Shown in pieces: positions 17,501 to 26,586 of a stretch of 64,000 bases of DNA; within the stretch, counting starts at the first letter, position 1; each line of letters begins with the position of its first letter. The notes beneath the pieces are model-generated. The model was not told where the DNA came from. It saw only the letters and a list, made by a program, of their open reading frames with translations, and searched no databases. The position numbers and the translations under genes were made by a program. The DNA is from Nonomuraea rhodomycinica (GTDB lineage: Bacteria > Actinomycetota > Actinomycetes > Streptosporangiales > Streptosporangiaceae): contig NZ_JABWGO010000001.1 in assembly GCF_013363995.1 (NCBI RefSeq), forward strand, positions 1,084,087-1,148,086. Reading direction: 5' to 3'.

Positions 17501-18097
17501 GCCTGGACCGGTGACGGCTTCGACGGCGGCGGCGCGCTCAGCCTGAACGGCGCCACCGGCTACGCGGCCACCCCGTCGGCGCCGCTCCGCACCGACCACA
17601 GCTACGCCGTGTCGGCCTGGGTGCGCCTGTCGGGAGACGACACCTGCGTGCTGCCGAGCCACGCGATGACCGTCCTCGCCCAGGACGGAGCCACCTACAG
17701 CTCCTTCTACCTCGGCTACCGGCTCATCGCCGAGAACGGCGTCGCGGTGCCGCACTGGTCGTTCTCGACCAGCCCCAACGCCGCCAGCGGCACCCTGACG
17801 CACGCCGTCTCGGCCGAGCGCGTCGACTGCTCGGCGCTCAACACCTGGACGCACCTGGCCGGCGTGTACGACGAGCAGGCCAAGCAGATCCGCCTCTACG
17901 TCAACGGCCAGCTCAACGACCAGCGCCCCGTCACCGGCGGCTGGGCGGCCGGCGCGCTGCAGATCGGCCGCGCCAGGTACAACAGCGCCGCCGTGGACTA
18001 CTTCGGCGGTGACATCGACGACGTCCGCGCCTACACCGGCACCCTGACCGACCGCCAGGTCGTCAACATCGCGATGAACCTGCCCATCGACGGCTAG
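14594..18097 (+). CDS. Secreted LamG-repeat protein
   Basis: A 1167-residue exported protein. A basic N-terminus plus a hydrophobic core ending near AVAA (about 38) is a signal peptide. Residues about 290-475 resemble a DNRLRE-type beta domain (YVDQAYPSQEYW, SPKLVIDY). An Fn3-like module follows at about 480-605. Two LamG/concanavalin-like domains (about 714-915 and 935-1160) each carry GHWRMDEG/GWWKFEE, DRSMSVGAWV/DHSYAVSAWV and LRLYVNG motifs. ATG 14594 has AGGAG 5 nt upstream. Such proteins often precede RHS toxins in actinobacteria and are thought to bind glycans or the RHS shell; that role here is inference. Confidence 0.85.
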   Translation: MRRRTPRSVLSRVLAMAMSLVLSLVMSLLVRCPDAVAASPGGFPARAATGGPPAPSEREAQELARGSGRRVEVLPLRTETRQVFANPDGSYTSETSALPERVRRGGGWADVDPTLVFAEDGSVRTVATPLDLTFSGGGRGPLAAIGEGGRSVAMSWPGSLPKPVLDGDTATYGEVLPGVDLKVTASVLGFSEVLVVKNRDAAADPALDRIGFGMRATGLTVRRTASGGLSAVTESGTELFHAPAPRMWDSSGTAAAPASLTAGPSRQGRQAVMAVDLDRDRIAITPDKGLLTSPATTYPVYIDPQWSGSKLAWTYVDQAYPSQEYWNSSHMPEAGNYGSGLKRSFFRMDSDNVNGKHILKATFRITQVKSWGCTSSPQAVQLWLTGGISSSTNWSHQPSWSDHQDSVASDAGYSSSCPDKGIEFNVTGAIVKAAKAGWSNTTFGLRDSNDTSSGVWGWKGFSASPKLVIDYNTPPAAPSGIGTYPATPCVTGAARPAVNAGDAASPLQLKARIYDPDKAGDGVRAEFVLHHYNAATGGWDDITSTMPGDGKTAYKYTTSATDHSVKLAGLTTGHTYGYKVRAYDGTDSSAWSKWCEFTVDTIDPATLPKVSSLDYPADTPDAWQGSVGWAGGFTLAPGDGETDVTAFRWALDDPALATAATQVTIPAGQPSVNVRLAPRHDWLNALYVYPVDRAGNVGKTPAVYSFYVRAGFDPVGHWRMDEGGGFTAGDSAATPHPVTFTGGASWSGGRVAGGVHFDGATGYGSTDGPVVHTDRSMSVGAWVLLSDKSKNSTVASQSATRSSGFQLYYSASSKRWIFSKYDADTDNETAVRAVSDAEPVTGIWTHLVGVWDAPHRQLRLYVNGIRQSAPAAFPYAPWDATGPLQVGRMKWRSTFIENFAGDIDELKVWNRELSDDPRTVNDPALGNEIAAMAKQPPIQRGWWKFEETAGTTAVNTTDSRWPATLGGGAAWTGDGFDGGGALSLNGATGYAATPSAPLRTDHSYAVSAWVRLSGDDTCVLPSHAMTVLAQDGATYSSFYLGYRLIAENGVAVPHWSFSTSPNAASGTLTHAVSAERVDCSALNTWTHLAGVYDEQAKQIRLYVNGQLNDQRPVTGGWAAGALQIGRARYNSAAVDYFGGDIDDVRAYTGTLTDRQVVNIAMNLPIDG

Positions 18098-18143
18098 ACC
18101 CGCCGACACCCCCACGTTCACTGACGCCCCCTCGGAGGAAGCC

Positions 18144-21100
18144 GTGCCCGGTTCAAGGCGAGGCTGGACCCAGATCGCCGCCGTCCTGGCCGTCGTGGTC
18201 CCGGCCACGCTGGCCGCACCGATCGCCGCCCGGGCCAGCGGCGACGACCCGGCCTGGCACCAGGCTCAGCGACAGCACGCGGTGCCCGGCCACGCCGTCA
18301 AGGCCCGCCGGCCCTCGGCCGACCCCGGCGCCGCGTACGACCTCAAGGGCGCGCCCGCCGTGACCTGGCCCCGGCCGGGAACCGCGACGGTGACCCTCCC
18401 GGCGGCACCCGCCGGCGGCACGCCGGACGTGGCGGCGCGCGACGGCGGCACGCAGGACGTGGCGGCCCGCGCGGACGGCACCGCCAGGGTGCGGGCCGGA
18501 GCGCTGCCGATCTGGCTGAGCCCGGGCGCACCGCGGAACGACGGCGGTCCGGCGCTGCGAACCTCCGCCGTCACCGGCGTCCAGGTGCGCGCGCTGGACG
18601 CCGCCACAGCGGGCAGGTCCCGCATCACCGGCCTCGGCATCCAGCTCACCCCGCAGGCTGCGCCCGCCGCCGGGTCCCGCATGACGGTCGAGGTCGACTA
18701 CTCGGGCTTCCGGTACGCCTACGGCGGCGACTGGGCCTCCCGGCTGCGCCTGGTCCAGTTGCCTCCGTGCGCGGCCGCCACGCCCGACCTGCCTCAGTGC
18801 CAGGCCCGGAAGCCGCTGCCCACGCGCAACGACGTCAAGACCGGCCGCCTGTCCGCCGACGTCGGCTTCGCCACCGCCGAGACGATGACGCTGGCCGCCG
18901 AGGCCGCGCCGTCCGGTTCGGCCGGCACGTACGAGGCGACGTCGCTGTCGCCGTCGGCGACGTGGAACGTGAGCAACCAGAGCGGCGCGTTCTCCTGGTC
19001 CTATCCGCTGCGCCTGCCCCCGACGCCGGGCGGCCCGACCCCGAACATCGGCTTCGTCTACTCCTCGGGCGGCGTCGACGGCCGTACGGTCGCCACCAAC
19101 AACCAGGCGTCCTGGATCGGCGAGGGCTTCGACTACTGGCCCGGTTTCATCGAGCGCCGGTACAAGGCGTGCGCCGACGACGGCGTCACCCCCAAGCGCA
19201 ACGACCAGTGCTGGGGCAACCACAACGCCACCCTCTCGCTCAACGGCCAGGCCACCGAACTGGTGCTGGACGACGCGAGCGGCACCTGGCAACCCAAGGA
19301 CGACGACGGCTCCAAGGTCGAGCGGCTCACCGGCGCCGACAACGGTGACAACGACGGCGAGTACTGGCGGGTCACCACCCCCGACGGCACCCAGTACTAC
19401 TTCGGCCGCAACCACCTGCCCGGCTGGACCGAGGGCGGGGCCGAGACGCAGTCGACGTGGACCGTCCCGGTGTTCGGCGACGACGACGGCGAGCCCTGCC
19501 ACAAAGACTCCTTCTCCGACTCCTGGTGCAGGCAGGCGTGGCGGTGGAACCTCGACCACGTCGTGGACCCGCACGGCACGGTGAGCACCTTCTGGTACGG
19601 CCGTGAGACGAACTACTACCGCCGTGACGTCACCACCCTGACCGACGGCGTCCCGAACGGCACCCCCACCGCCTACGACCGGGGCGGCTACCTCAAGCGC
19701 GTCGACTACGGGCAGCGCTCGAACGCGATCTTCTCCTCCTCGGCCCCGGCCCGGGTGGTCTTCGACGTCAAGGAGCGGTGCATCGCGACGTCGAGCTTCG
19801 ACTGCGCGGAGAGCAAGTTCACCAAGGACAACGCCAAGTACTGGCCCGACGTCCCCTACGACCAGAACTGCGACTCCGGCGACAAGTGCCTCGACCGGTA
19901 CTCGCCCACGTTCTGGACGCGCAAGCGGCTGGCCGCCGTCACCACGCAGGTGCTGTCCGGGAGCGCGTACAAGGACGTCGACACCTGGACCCTCGACCAG
20001 CAGATGCGCGCGCCCGGCGACGGCACGGCGCCGGCGCTGTGGCTGGCCGGCATCCAGCACACCGGCAAGGTCGGCGGGACCGCGTCCCTGCCGCCGGTGA
20101 AGTTCGCCGGCGTGCAGCGGCCCAACCGGGTCGACGCGCTGGAAGGACGCCCGCCGCTGACCAAGTGGCGGATCTCCGCGATCGACAACGAGACCGGCGG
20201 CGCCCTGTCCGTCACGTACTCCGACGAGGACTGCGCCGCCGGCAACACCCCCGCGCCGGACTCCAACACCCGCCGCTGCTACCCGCAGTACTGGTCGCCC
20301 GAGGGCGCCACCTCGCCCAAGCTCGACTGGTTCCACAAGTACGTCGTCACCCAGATCCAGCAGATCGACCGCACCGGCGGCGCCCCCGACACGCTGGAGA
20401 CGTACGAATACCTCGGCGGCGGCGCCTGGCACCATGACGACGACGACGGGCTGACCAAGGAGAAGTACAAGACCTGGTCGCAGTGGCGCGGCTACGGCAA
20501 GGTGCGGGTGCTGCGCGGCGCCCCGGGCGAGCAGCGCTCCAAGGCCGAGTTCACCTACTTCCGCGGCATGGACGGCGACGAACTGTCCGGCGGCGGCACC
20601 CGCGACGTCAAGGTCACCGACTCGCAGGGCACGGCCGTCGCGGACGCCGAACCGCTGCAGGGCCGCCTGCGGGAGGAGATCCGCTACGACGGCCCCTCCG
20701 GCCCCGCTCTGACCGGCACCATCACCGGCTACTGGTCCAGGCAGACCGCCAGACGCGTCCGCTCCTGGGGCACCACCACGGCGCACATGGTCCGCACCGA
20801 CAAGGAACGCGCCCGTACCGCGCTGGCCTCGGGCGGCTGGCGGTACACCACGACGGACACGGACTACAACGCCGACGGGCTGCCCGCCCAGATCAACGAC
20901 CTCGGAGACGAGGCCACGGCGGATGACGACCAGTGCGTCCGCACCTCCTACGCCCGCGACGACACCCGCTGGATGATCTCCTACGCCACCCGGGTGGAGA
21001 CCGTCACCAAGGCGTGCACGCTCACGCCCGAACGTCCGGCGGACGTGGTCTCCGACGTGCGCAAGTACTACGACGGCAAGGCGTTCGGCGTGGCGCCGTC

Positions 21101-24100
21101 CGCGGGCGACGTCACCAGGACCGAGAGGCTCGGCTCGTGGAACGGCGGCCCCCAGTACGTCACCGCCGGCTCCACCACCTTCGACGGCTACGGCCGCCCG
21201 CTGGTGGTCACCGACGTCAACGGCACCACGACCAAGACCTCCTACACCCCGGCCACCGGCCTGGTCACCGCGAAGCGGGAGACCAACGCGCTGGGCCACG
21301 TCACCACCACCGAGATCGAGCCCGCCTGGGGCCTGGCCACCGCGACCACCGACGCCAACGGCAAGCGCGCCGACCTCGCCTACGACCCGCTCGGCCGGCT
21401 CACCGGCGTGTGGCTGCCCGGCCACGCCAAGGGCAGCTACGCCTCGACCCCGAACATGAAGTTCGGCTACCAGATCCGCACCGACGGCCCGACCACCGTC
21501 TCCACCTCGACGCTGCGCGCCGACAACGCCACCTACACCACCGGGTACGCCCTCTACGACGGACTCCTGCGCCCCCGGCAGAAGCAGGAGCCCGCGCCGG
21601 GCGGCGGCCGGCTGATCAACGACACCCTCTACGACACCCGTGGCCTGGTCGACAAGACCAACGCCGACTACTACACCGACGGCGATCCCGGCAGCACGCT
21701 GTGGGTCCCGGCCAGCGACGACGACGTCCCCGGCCAGAACGTCACCGTCCACAACGGCATGGAGTGGCCGACCGCGCAGATCTTCCGCAGGCGCGGCACC
21801 GAGCAGTGGCGCACCACCACGACGTACGGCGGCGACCGCGTCAGCGTCGACCCGCCCGCCGGCGCGACCCCCACCACCACCATCACCAACGGTCAGGGCG
21901 AGACCGTCGAGGTCCGCCAGTACAAGGGCGACGCCCCCAGCGGCGACTACGACGCCACCACGTACACCTACACCCGCGCCGGGAAGCCGGCCACCGTCAC
22001 CGACACCGCGGGCAACGTCTGGACCTACCACTACGACCTGCGCGGCCGGATGATCCAGGTCGACGACCCCGACAAGGGCACCGCCAAGCTCACCTACGAC
22101 GACAAGAACGACCTGCTCACGACGGTCACCGACGCCCGCGGCTCCAGCCTGTTCCTCACCTACGACGCCCTCGGCCGCAAGACCGCCGAATACGCCGGCA
22201 CCTCCGCCGCGGGCACCAAGCTCGCCGAGTGGACCTTCGACAAGCTGGCCGACGGCACCGTGGTCAACGGCCAGCCGACCGGCTCCACCCGGTACGTCAA
22301 GAACGCGGCCACCGGCGCCATGGACGCGTACACCGACTCGGTGACCGGCTACGACAACGCCTACCGGCCCACCGGCGCCCAGACCGTCATCCCCGCCGCC
22401 GAGGGCGCCCTGGCCGGCACGTACAAGACCACCACCGACTACAACCCCGACGGCACCGTCCACCGCACCGTGCTGCCCGCCGCCGGCGGCCTGCTCGGCG
22501 AGACCCTGCTGTACGACTACGACCAGCTCGGCAACCCGACCACGATGCGGGGCCTGACCAACTACGTCACCTCGACGACCTACGGCAAGCTCGGCCAGGT
22601 CCTCGACATGACGCTGAGCACCGGCCTCAAGCGGGTCAAGCAGACCAACTTCTACGAGGAGGGCACCAACCGGCTCACCCGCTCGGTGTTCGAACGGGAG
22701 ACCGCCCCGATCTCGGTGGCCGACACCCACTACACCTACGACCAGTCCGGCAACATCACCAAGATCGCCGACACGCCCTCCGGCCAGACCCCCGACGTGC
22801 AGTGCTTCCGTCAGGACTGGCTGCAACGCCTCACCGACGCCTGGACCTCCACCGACGACTGCGCCACCGGACCCTCGCCGGACATCGTCGGCGGGCCCGC
22901 ACCGTACTGGCAGTCCTTCGCCTACGACAGCGTCGGCAACCGCACCAAGGAGATCGACCACCAGGCGACCGGCGACATCACCAAGACCTACACCTACGCC
23001 GGACCGGGCAGACCGCAACCGCACACGCTGACCTCCGTCGCCTACGACGGCGGCCCGCGCGACGGCCAGATCGACACCTACACCTACGACAAGTCCGGCA
23101 ACACCACCGAACGCGGCTCGGGCCGCCTGCTGGAATGGGACGTCGAAGGCCACCTCGCGAAGTCGACCGACCCCTCCGGCGTCAGCACCTTCGTCTACGA
23201 CGCCGGGGGCGAGCGGCTCATCCGCCGCGACCCCACCTCCACCACCCTGTACGTCGCCGGCATGGAGATCCGGCTCGACGCCAAGACCGGCGCCAAGAGC
23301 GCGACCCGGTACTACGACTTCGGCGGGCAGACCATCGCCGCCCGTACCGGCAAGGGCGTGACCTGGCTCGGCGCCGACCACCACGGCACCGCCGACACCT
23401 CCGTGGACGACACCTCCACGCAGGCGACGAGCCGCCGCCGCTTCACCCCGTTCGGCCGGCAGCGCGGTCTCGCACCGGTGTCCTGGCCCGGCCAGAAGGG
23501 GTTCGTGGGCGGCGTCATCGACGAGGCCACCGCCCTGACCCACCTCGGCGCCCGCGAGTACGACGCCGAGACCGGCCGCTTCATCTCCGTCGACCCCGTC
23601 TTCGACGTCTCCGACCCGCAGAGCTGGAACGGCTACGCCTACGCCGACAACAACCCGGTCACCGGCTCCGACCCCACCGGCCTGATGTACGACGGCGGCA
23701 CCCAGTGCGGGATCATCCCGTCGAACCCGTGCAACCCGCCTTCCGGAGGCGGAGGGGGCGGCGGCGGGGGCGGAGGAGGCAGCTCCTACTCGCCGCCTCC
23801 TCCGCCGACCAGCCCTCCCCACTGCGGCCGCTGGAGCTTCGGCTGCAAGGCCAAGAAGATCTGGCACGAGCACAAGGCCACCATCGTCAACGTCACCGTC
23901 GCGGTCGTCGTCACGGTCGGCTGCGAGGCGGCCACGGCCGGCGCCGGCAGCATCGGCTGCGCCGCCGCCGGCGGAGCCGCCGGCAACCTGGCGGGCTACC
24001 TGGTCTCGACACCGCGCGACGAGTGGAGCGCCGGGGGCGCCTTCAAGGCCGCGGCGGTCGGCGCCATCACCGGCGCGGCAGGCGGCGTCGTCGGCAAGGG

Positions 24101-25127
24101 CGTGAGCGCGGCACTCGGCAAACTCGCCACCACAGCCACCGGCAGGACCGTCGCCGGAGCGGCGAGCAAGGCAGCCGGCAAGGCCAGGAACGTCCTGGGC
24201 CGCGGCGGCGGCGCGGCGGCGGAAGGCGGCGAATCCGCGGGCGCCGCGGCGGGCAGGGCAGGGGCGGGCCGGGCAGCGGGCAAGGCACGGGCCACGTCCG
24301 GGTCAGGACCCAGGTGCAACAGCTTCGCGGCGGGCACCATGGTCAAGCTGGCGGACGGCACCAGCAAGGCGATCGAGCAGATCAGACCTGGCGACAAGGT
24401 CCTGGCCACCGACCCGCTGACCGGCAGGACCGCGCCGAAACTGGTCCTCGCCGCCTTCTCCGGTGCCGCTTACCTCAACCTCGTCCAGATCACGGTCGAC
24501 ACCGACGGCAAGAGGGGCGACGAGACCGGCGTCATCCTCGCCACCGAGCACCACCTGTTCTGGGACACCAAGGACCGCGCGTGGGTCCGCGCCGACCATC
24601 TGACGCGTGCCGACCACCTCCGCACCCCGACCGGCACCACCGTCCAGGTGGTCGGCACCACGAAGCAGCCGAACCACCCCACGGTCCACGACCTCACGGT
24701 CGCCGACACCCATACGTTCTACGTGGAGGCCGGAGACAAGTCTGTTCTTGTCCATAACTGCGGCTTCATCGGTCCGAAGGACCACGTCGCTCTCGGAAGG
24801 GAGAGCAGTGATGTCACGAACTTCGCGAGGCACGTCGGCGCGCGCCATTTGATGGGCGTCACCGGCGACTGGAAACAGGAGGTCTACAAAGTCCTTCGCC
24901 GCACGGTCGAAGGCGGAGGCGAGATCTCCTTCCTGCTCGACGGTCTTCCGGGGGCCAACCGCGGCCCCGCGATGGCGCTCCAGAGAGCACGCGAGGCGGC
25001 CGCCGCCGACGATGGCAGCCTGCTGGCCACCCAGTGGGAACTGATCCAGGTCGCCAACCACGGCTTGATGGATACCGTGAATTTCTACCGGATGAATGGC
25101 CGGCTGGGCACGTGGGGGCAACTGTGA
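18144..25127 (+). CDS. RHS-repeat polymorphic toxin with Hint domain
   Basis: A 2327-residue exported protein. A signal peptide (about 1-32) is followed by a beta-rich N-terminal region and YD/RHS repeats (about 1000-1790). The RHS core LTHLGAREYDAETGRFISVD lies near residue 1798. A Gly-rich linker (about 1866-1880) and a hydrophobic Ala/Gly segment (about 1912-1995) follow. The Hint domain runs from Cys2058 (CNSFAAGT) to the HNC junction at Cys2206, so it has both intein-like ends for autocleavage. The last 121 residues are a separate tip (HVALG, FARHVGARHLM, ISFLLDGL) that resembles, from memory, the family annotated polymorphic toxin type 27. GTG start with GGAGGAAG. The next gene overlaps by 4 nt and is the likely immunity gene. 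Confidence 0.9.
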   Translation: MPGSRRGWTQIAAVLAVVVPATLAAPIAARASGDDPAWHQAQRQHAVPGHAVKARRPSADPGAAYDLKGAPAVTWPRPGTATVTLPAAPAGGTPDVAARDGGTQDVAARADGTARVRAGALPIWLSPGAPRNDGGPALRTSAVTGVQVRALDAATAGRSRITGLGIQLTPQAAPAAGSRMTVEVDYSGFRYAYGGDWASRLRLVQLPPCAAATPDLPQCQARKPLPTRNDVKTGRLSADVGFATAETMTLAAEAAPSGSAGTYEATSLSPSATWNVSNQSGAFSWSYPLRLPPTPGGPTPNIGFVYSSGGVDGRTVATNNQASWIGEGFDYWPGFIERRYKACADDGVTPKRNDQCWGNHNATLSLNGQATELVLDDASGTWQPKDDDGSKVERLTGADNGDNDGEYWRVTTPDGTQYYFGRNHLPGWTEGGAETQSTWTVPVFGDDDGEPCHKDSFSDSWCRQAWRWNLDHVVDPHGTVSTFWYGRETNYYRRDVTTLTDGVPNGTPTAYDRGGYLKRVDYGQRSNAIFSSSAPARVVFDVKERCIATSSFDCAESKFTKDNAKYWPDVPYDQNCDSGDKCLDRYSPTFWTRKRLAAVTTQVLSGSAYKDVDTWTLDQQMRAPGDGTAPALWLAGIQHTGKVGGTASLPPVKFAGVQRPNRVDALEGRPPLTKWRISAIDNETGGALSVTYSDEDCAAGNTPAPDSNTRRCYPQYWSPEGATSPKLDWFHKYVVTQIQQIDRTGGAPDTLETYEYLGGGAWHHDDDDGLTKEKYKTWSQWRGYGKVRVLRGAPGEQRSKAEFTYFRGMDGDELSGGGTRDVKVTDSQGTAVADAEPLQGRLREEIRYDGPSGPALTGTITGYWSRQTARRVRSWGTTTAHMVRTDKERARTALASGGWRYTTTDTDYNADGLPAQINDLGDEATADDDQCVRTSYARDDTRWMISYATRVETVTKACTLTPERPADVVSDVRKYYDGKAFGVAPSAGDVTRTERLGSWNGGPQYVTAGSTTFDGYGRPLVVTDVNGTTTKTSYTPATGLVTAKRETNALGHVTTTEIEPAWGLATATTDANGKRADLAYDPLGRLTGVWLPGHAKGSYASTPNMKFGYQIRTDGPTTVSTSTLRADNATYTTGYALYDGLLRPRQKQEPAPGGGRLINDTLYDTRGLVDKTNADYYTDGDPGSTLWVPASDDDVPGQNVTVHNGMEWPTAQIFRRRGTEQWRTTTTYGGDRVSVDPPAGATPTTTITNGQGETVEVRQYKGDAPSGDYDATTYTYTRAGKPATVTDTAGNVWTYHYDLRGRMIQVDDPDKGTAKLTYDDKNDLLTTVTDARGSSLFLTYDALGRKTAEYAGTSAAGTKLAEWTFDKLADGTVVNGQPTGSTRYVKNAATGAMDAYTDSVTGYDNAYRPTGAQTVIPAAEGALAGTYKTTTDYNPDGTVHRTVLPAAGGLLGETLLYDYDQLGNPTTMRGLTNYVTSTTYGKLGQVLDMTLSTGLKRVKQTNFYEEGTNRLTRSVFERETAPISVADTHYTYDQSGNITKIADTPSGQTPDVQCFRQDWLQRLTDAWTSTDDCATGPSPDIVGGPAPYWQSFAYDSVGNRTKEIDHQATGDITKTYTYAGPGRPQPHTLTSVAYDGGPRDGQIDTYTYDKSGNTTERGSGRLLEWDVEGHLAKSTDPSGVSTFVYDAGGERLIRRDPTSTTLYVAGMEIRLDAKTGAKSATRYYDFGGQTIAARTGKGVTWLGADHHGTADTSVDDTSTQATSRRRFTPFGRQRGLAPVSWPGQKGFVGGVIDEATALTHLGAREYDAETGRFISVDPVFDVSDPQSWNGYAYADNNPVTGSDPTGLMYDGGTQCGIIPSNPCNPPSGGGGGGGGGGGGSSYSPPPPPTSPPHCGRWSFGCKAKKIWHEHKATIVNVTVAVVVTVGCEAATAGAGSIGCAAAGGAAGNLAGYLVSTPRDEWSAGGAFKAAAVGAITGAAGGVVGKGVSAALGKLATTATGRTVAGAASKAAGKARNVLGRGGGAAAEGGESAGAAAGRAGAGRAAGKARATSGSGPRCNSFAAGTMVKLADGTSKAIEQIRPGDKVLATDPLTGRTAPKLVLAAFSGAAYLNLVQITVDTDGKRGDETGVILATEHHLFWDTKDRAWVRADHLTRADHLRTPTGTTVQVVGTTKQPNHPTVHDLTVADTHTFYVEAGDKSVLVHNCGFIGPKDHVALGRESSDVTNFARHVGARHLMGVTGDWKQEVYKVLRRTVEGGGEISFLLDGLPGANRGPAMALQRAREAAAADDGSLLATQWELIQVANHGLMDTVNFYRMNGRLGTWGQL

Positions 25128-25561
25128 CGAAGAAGACCGTCGAACTCCGGGATTCCCGGACGTTCCGCCTGATGGATTATCGCTACGGTCACGGGTACGC
25201 GCTGCTGCGCGGATACCCGGAGATCGACGACGATGCTCCAGGAGATTCTCCCCTCCGGGTCATGGACGTGGCGTTCGCCGGAGCGAGCCGGCTGTCCTGC
25301 TGGAAGGATGTAGGCGCCCTTCACCTTCGCGAGGCGTCGGGCGACGACCTCGCCGACCTGGTCGCCAGGATCGGCCGCCTTCGAGCCGGCCAGAAGGTGT
25401 TTCTGCTTCGCGACGGCTCGCTCGAGGATCACATCGTCTGCTACGGCGTCCAGTGGGCGGAGTTCGATCTCCGCGGTGGGGCACAGAGCCCTCTCGTCTC
25501 AGACGACCTCGAATATCGCCGGATTCATCAGCCGGTCAATGGAGAGACGTACTGTGCCTGA
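25124..25561 (+). CDS. Probable immunity protein for RHS toxin
   Basis: A 145-residue cytosolic protein with no signal peptide or TM segment, starting at GTG 25124 overlapping the toxin stop (GTGA). The longer in-frame ORF starting at 25034 lies inside the toxin reading region and is not used. The composition is acidic (pI looks low) with conserved-looking motifs RLMDYRYGHGYALLRGYPEI and DVAFAGASRLSCWKD. I do not recognise a Pfam immunity family. Position, size and coupling are those of cognate immunity genes, which usually sit directly after the toxin tip; the function is inferred from context. Confidence 0.7.
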   Translation: MTKKTVELRDSRTFRLMDYRYGHGYALLRGYPEIDDDAPGDSPLRVMDVAFAGASRLSCWKDVGALHLREASGDDLADLVARIGRLRAGQKVFLLRDGSLEDHIVCYGVQWAEFDLRGGAQSPLVSDDLEYRRIHQPVNGETYCA

Positions 25562-25576
25562 CCGGCCTCCGGCTCC

Positions 25577-25616
25577 CGGCCGGCCCGTCCCCGGTCGATC
25601 GAGGAAGGGCCGGCCG
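25577..25616. terminator. Bidirectional terminator hairpin
   Basis: A perfect 10-bp stem (CGGCCGGCCC / GGGCCGGCCG) with a 20-nt loop in the 71-bp gap between the convergent immunity gene and the secreted-protein gene. There is no long T-tract, as is common in high-GC genomes. Confidence 0.6.
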
Positions 25617-25632
25617 CAAGCACCAACTGCTC

Positions 25633-26487
25633 CTAGTCGTGGAAGCGGCCCTCACGCGTGTACATGCAGAGGGTGCAGTCAGGGTGGGAGTCCCAGGTGT
25701 CGCTCTGGATGATCCTGCGGTAGCGGTTGGCGATGCCCTTCTCGATGTGCTGCTCCTCCCCCGGGCGCACGAGGGTGTCGCTCTGCTCCACCCACTTGTT
25801 CAGGGCGCCGCTGTAGTAGAAGAGCCGATGGCGGGCGGCGAGGTGGGACGGGCTGCCGACCGGAAGGCAATTGTGGAGCCAGCTGTCGGCGTTGATGTAC
25901 TTGCCGCCGTAGTTGGAGGAGTAGGAGTCCCTGGGCGCCATGCCGGGGTGGCCCACGTCGCGCCAGTGGTACCAGGGGTAGTAGGTCTTGTTGCAGTCGA
26001 CCTCGCCGGACATGGTCGGGACCGCGGGAGTGGCGAGGCCGTCGGCCTCCACCGGTTCCGTGGTGACCGTCCGGCGCTGCAGCTCAGCCGGCAGGGGCTC
26101 GCTGCCATGGGCCTCCACGAGCCGCTGCGGGACCGCGACCGAGGCCGGGGTGATCTTCAGGTACGTCTCCAGGAAGCTGTCGCCACGGTCGCGGGCGAAC
26201 AGGCCGGCGCGGCCGATGGGGGCGGTCTGGACGATGCCCACGTCGCCGGAGGGCCGGCTGTCGTTGAACTCCACGGTCAGCCCGTTGCCGTAGCGGAGCA
26301 GCGCGAGCTTCACCTCGACCTCCGCCTCGTCGGCGATCGGCGCCGCCCTCAGCTCCTCCGCTGTGGGCTCCGTCATGGCCTTCGTCGTGGCCTCCGTCGT
26401 GGCGGTCGTCGTGGCGGTGGCGGTGGCTGGGGCGGTGAGCAGGAGGGCGCCGGCGCTCGCCGCGAGCAGAGCTGGAATCAGTCTCAC
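25633..26487 (-). CDS. Secreted protein of unknown function
   Basis: 284 residues. GTG 26487 follows AGAGGGGAAA; the signal peptide is the hydrophobic run RLIPALLAASAGALLLTAPATA. A Thr/Ala-rich linker (about 22-45) follows. The mature part is acidic and has four cysteines, two in DCNKTYYPWYHWRDVG and LHNCLPVGSP and two close together in the C-terminal CTLCMY. Many aromatic residues suggest a disulfide-stabilised extracellular fold. I do not recognise a family. It is convergent with the RHS immunity gene and divergent from a STAND regulator, which could control it. Confidence 0.75.
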   Translation of the reverse strand: MRLIPALLAASAGALLLTAPATATATTTATTEATTKAMTEPTAEELRAAPIADEAEVEVKLALLRYGNGLTVEFNDSRPSGDVGIVQTAPIGRAGLFARDRGDSFLETYLKITPASVAVPQRLVEAHGSEPLPAELQRRTVTTEPVEADGLATPAVPTMSGEVDCNKTYYPWYHWRDVGHPGMAPRDSYSSNYGGKYINADSWLHNCLPVGSPSHLAARHRLFYYSGALNKWVEQSDTLVRPGEEQHIEKGIANRYRRIIQSDTWDSHPDCTLCMYTREGRFHD

Positions 26488-26586
26488 GAATTTCCCCTCT
26501 TTCTCTTCTTTGTTCGGGACTGAGCACAACGGTAAAAATGGATCTTTCAGTTGCCTTAAAGTCCAGCTCGGCGGATACTTCTGGCT
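26488..26586. promoter_or_regulatory. Divergent promoter region, AT-rich
   Basis: A 99-bp gap between the secreted-protein gene and the STAND regulator. It is noticeably AT-rich for this genome, with GGTAAAAATGG and TTTCAGTTGCC, suitable for promoters in both directions. No palindrome seen. Confidence 0.4.

Noticed and set aside
18153-23873. 1906-aa minus-strand ORF inside the RHS gene
   Set aside because: Antisense shadow; Val/Gly/Arg-rich with no motifs, while the plus frame has complete RHS and Hint features.
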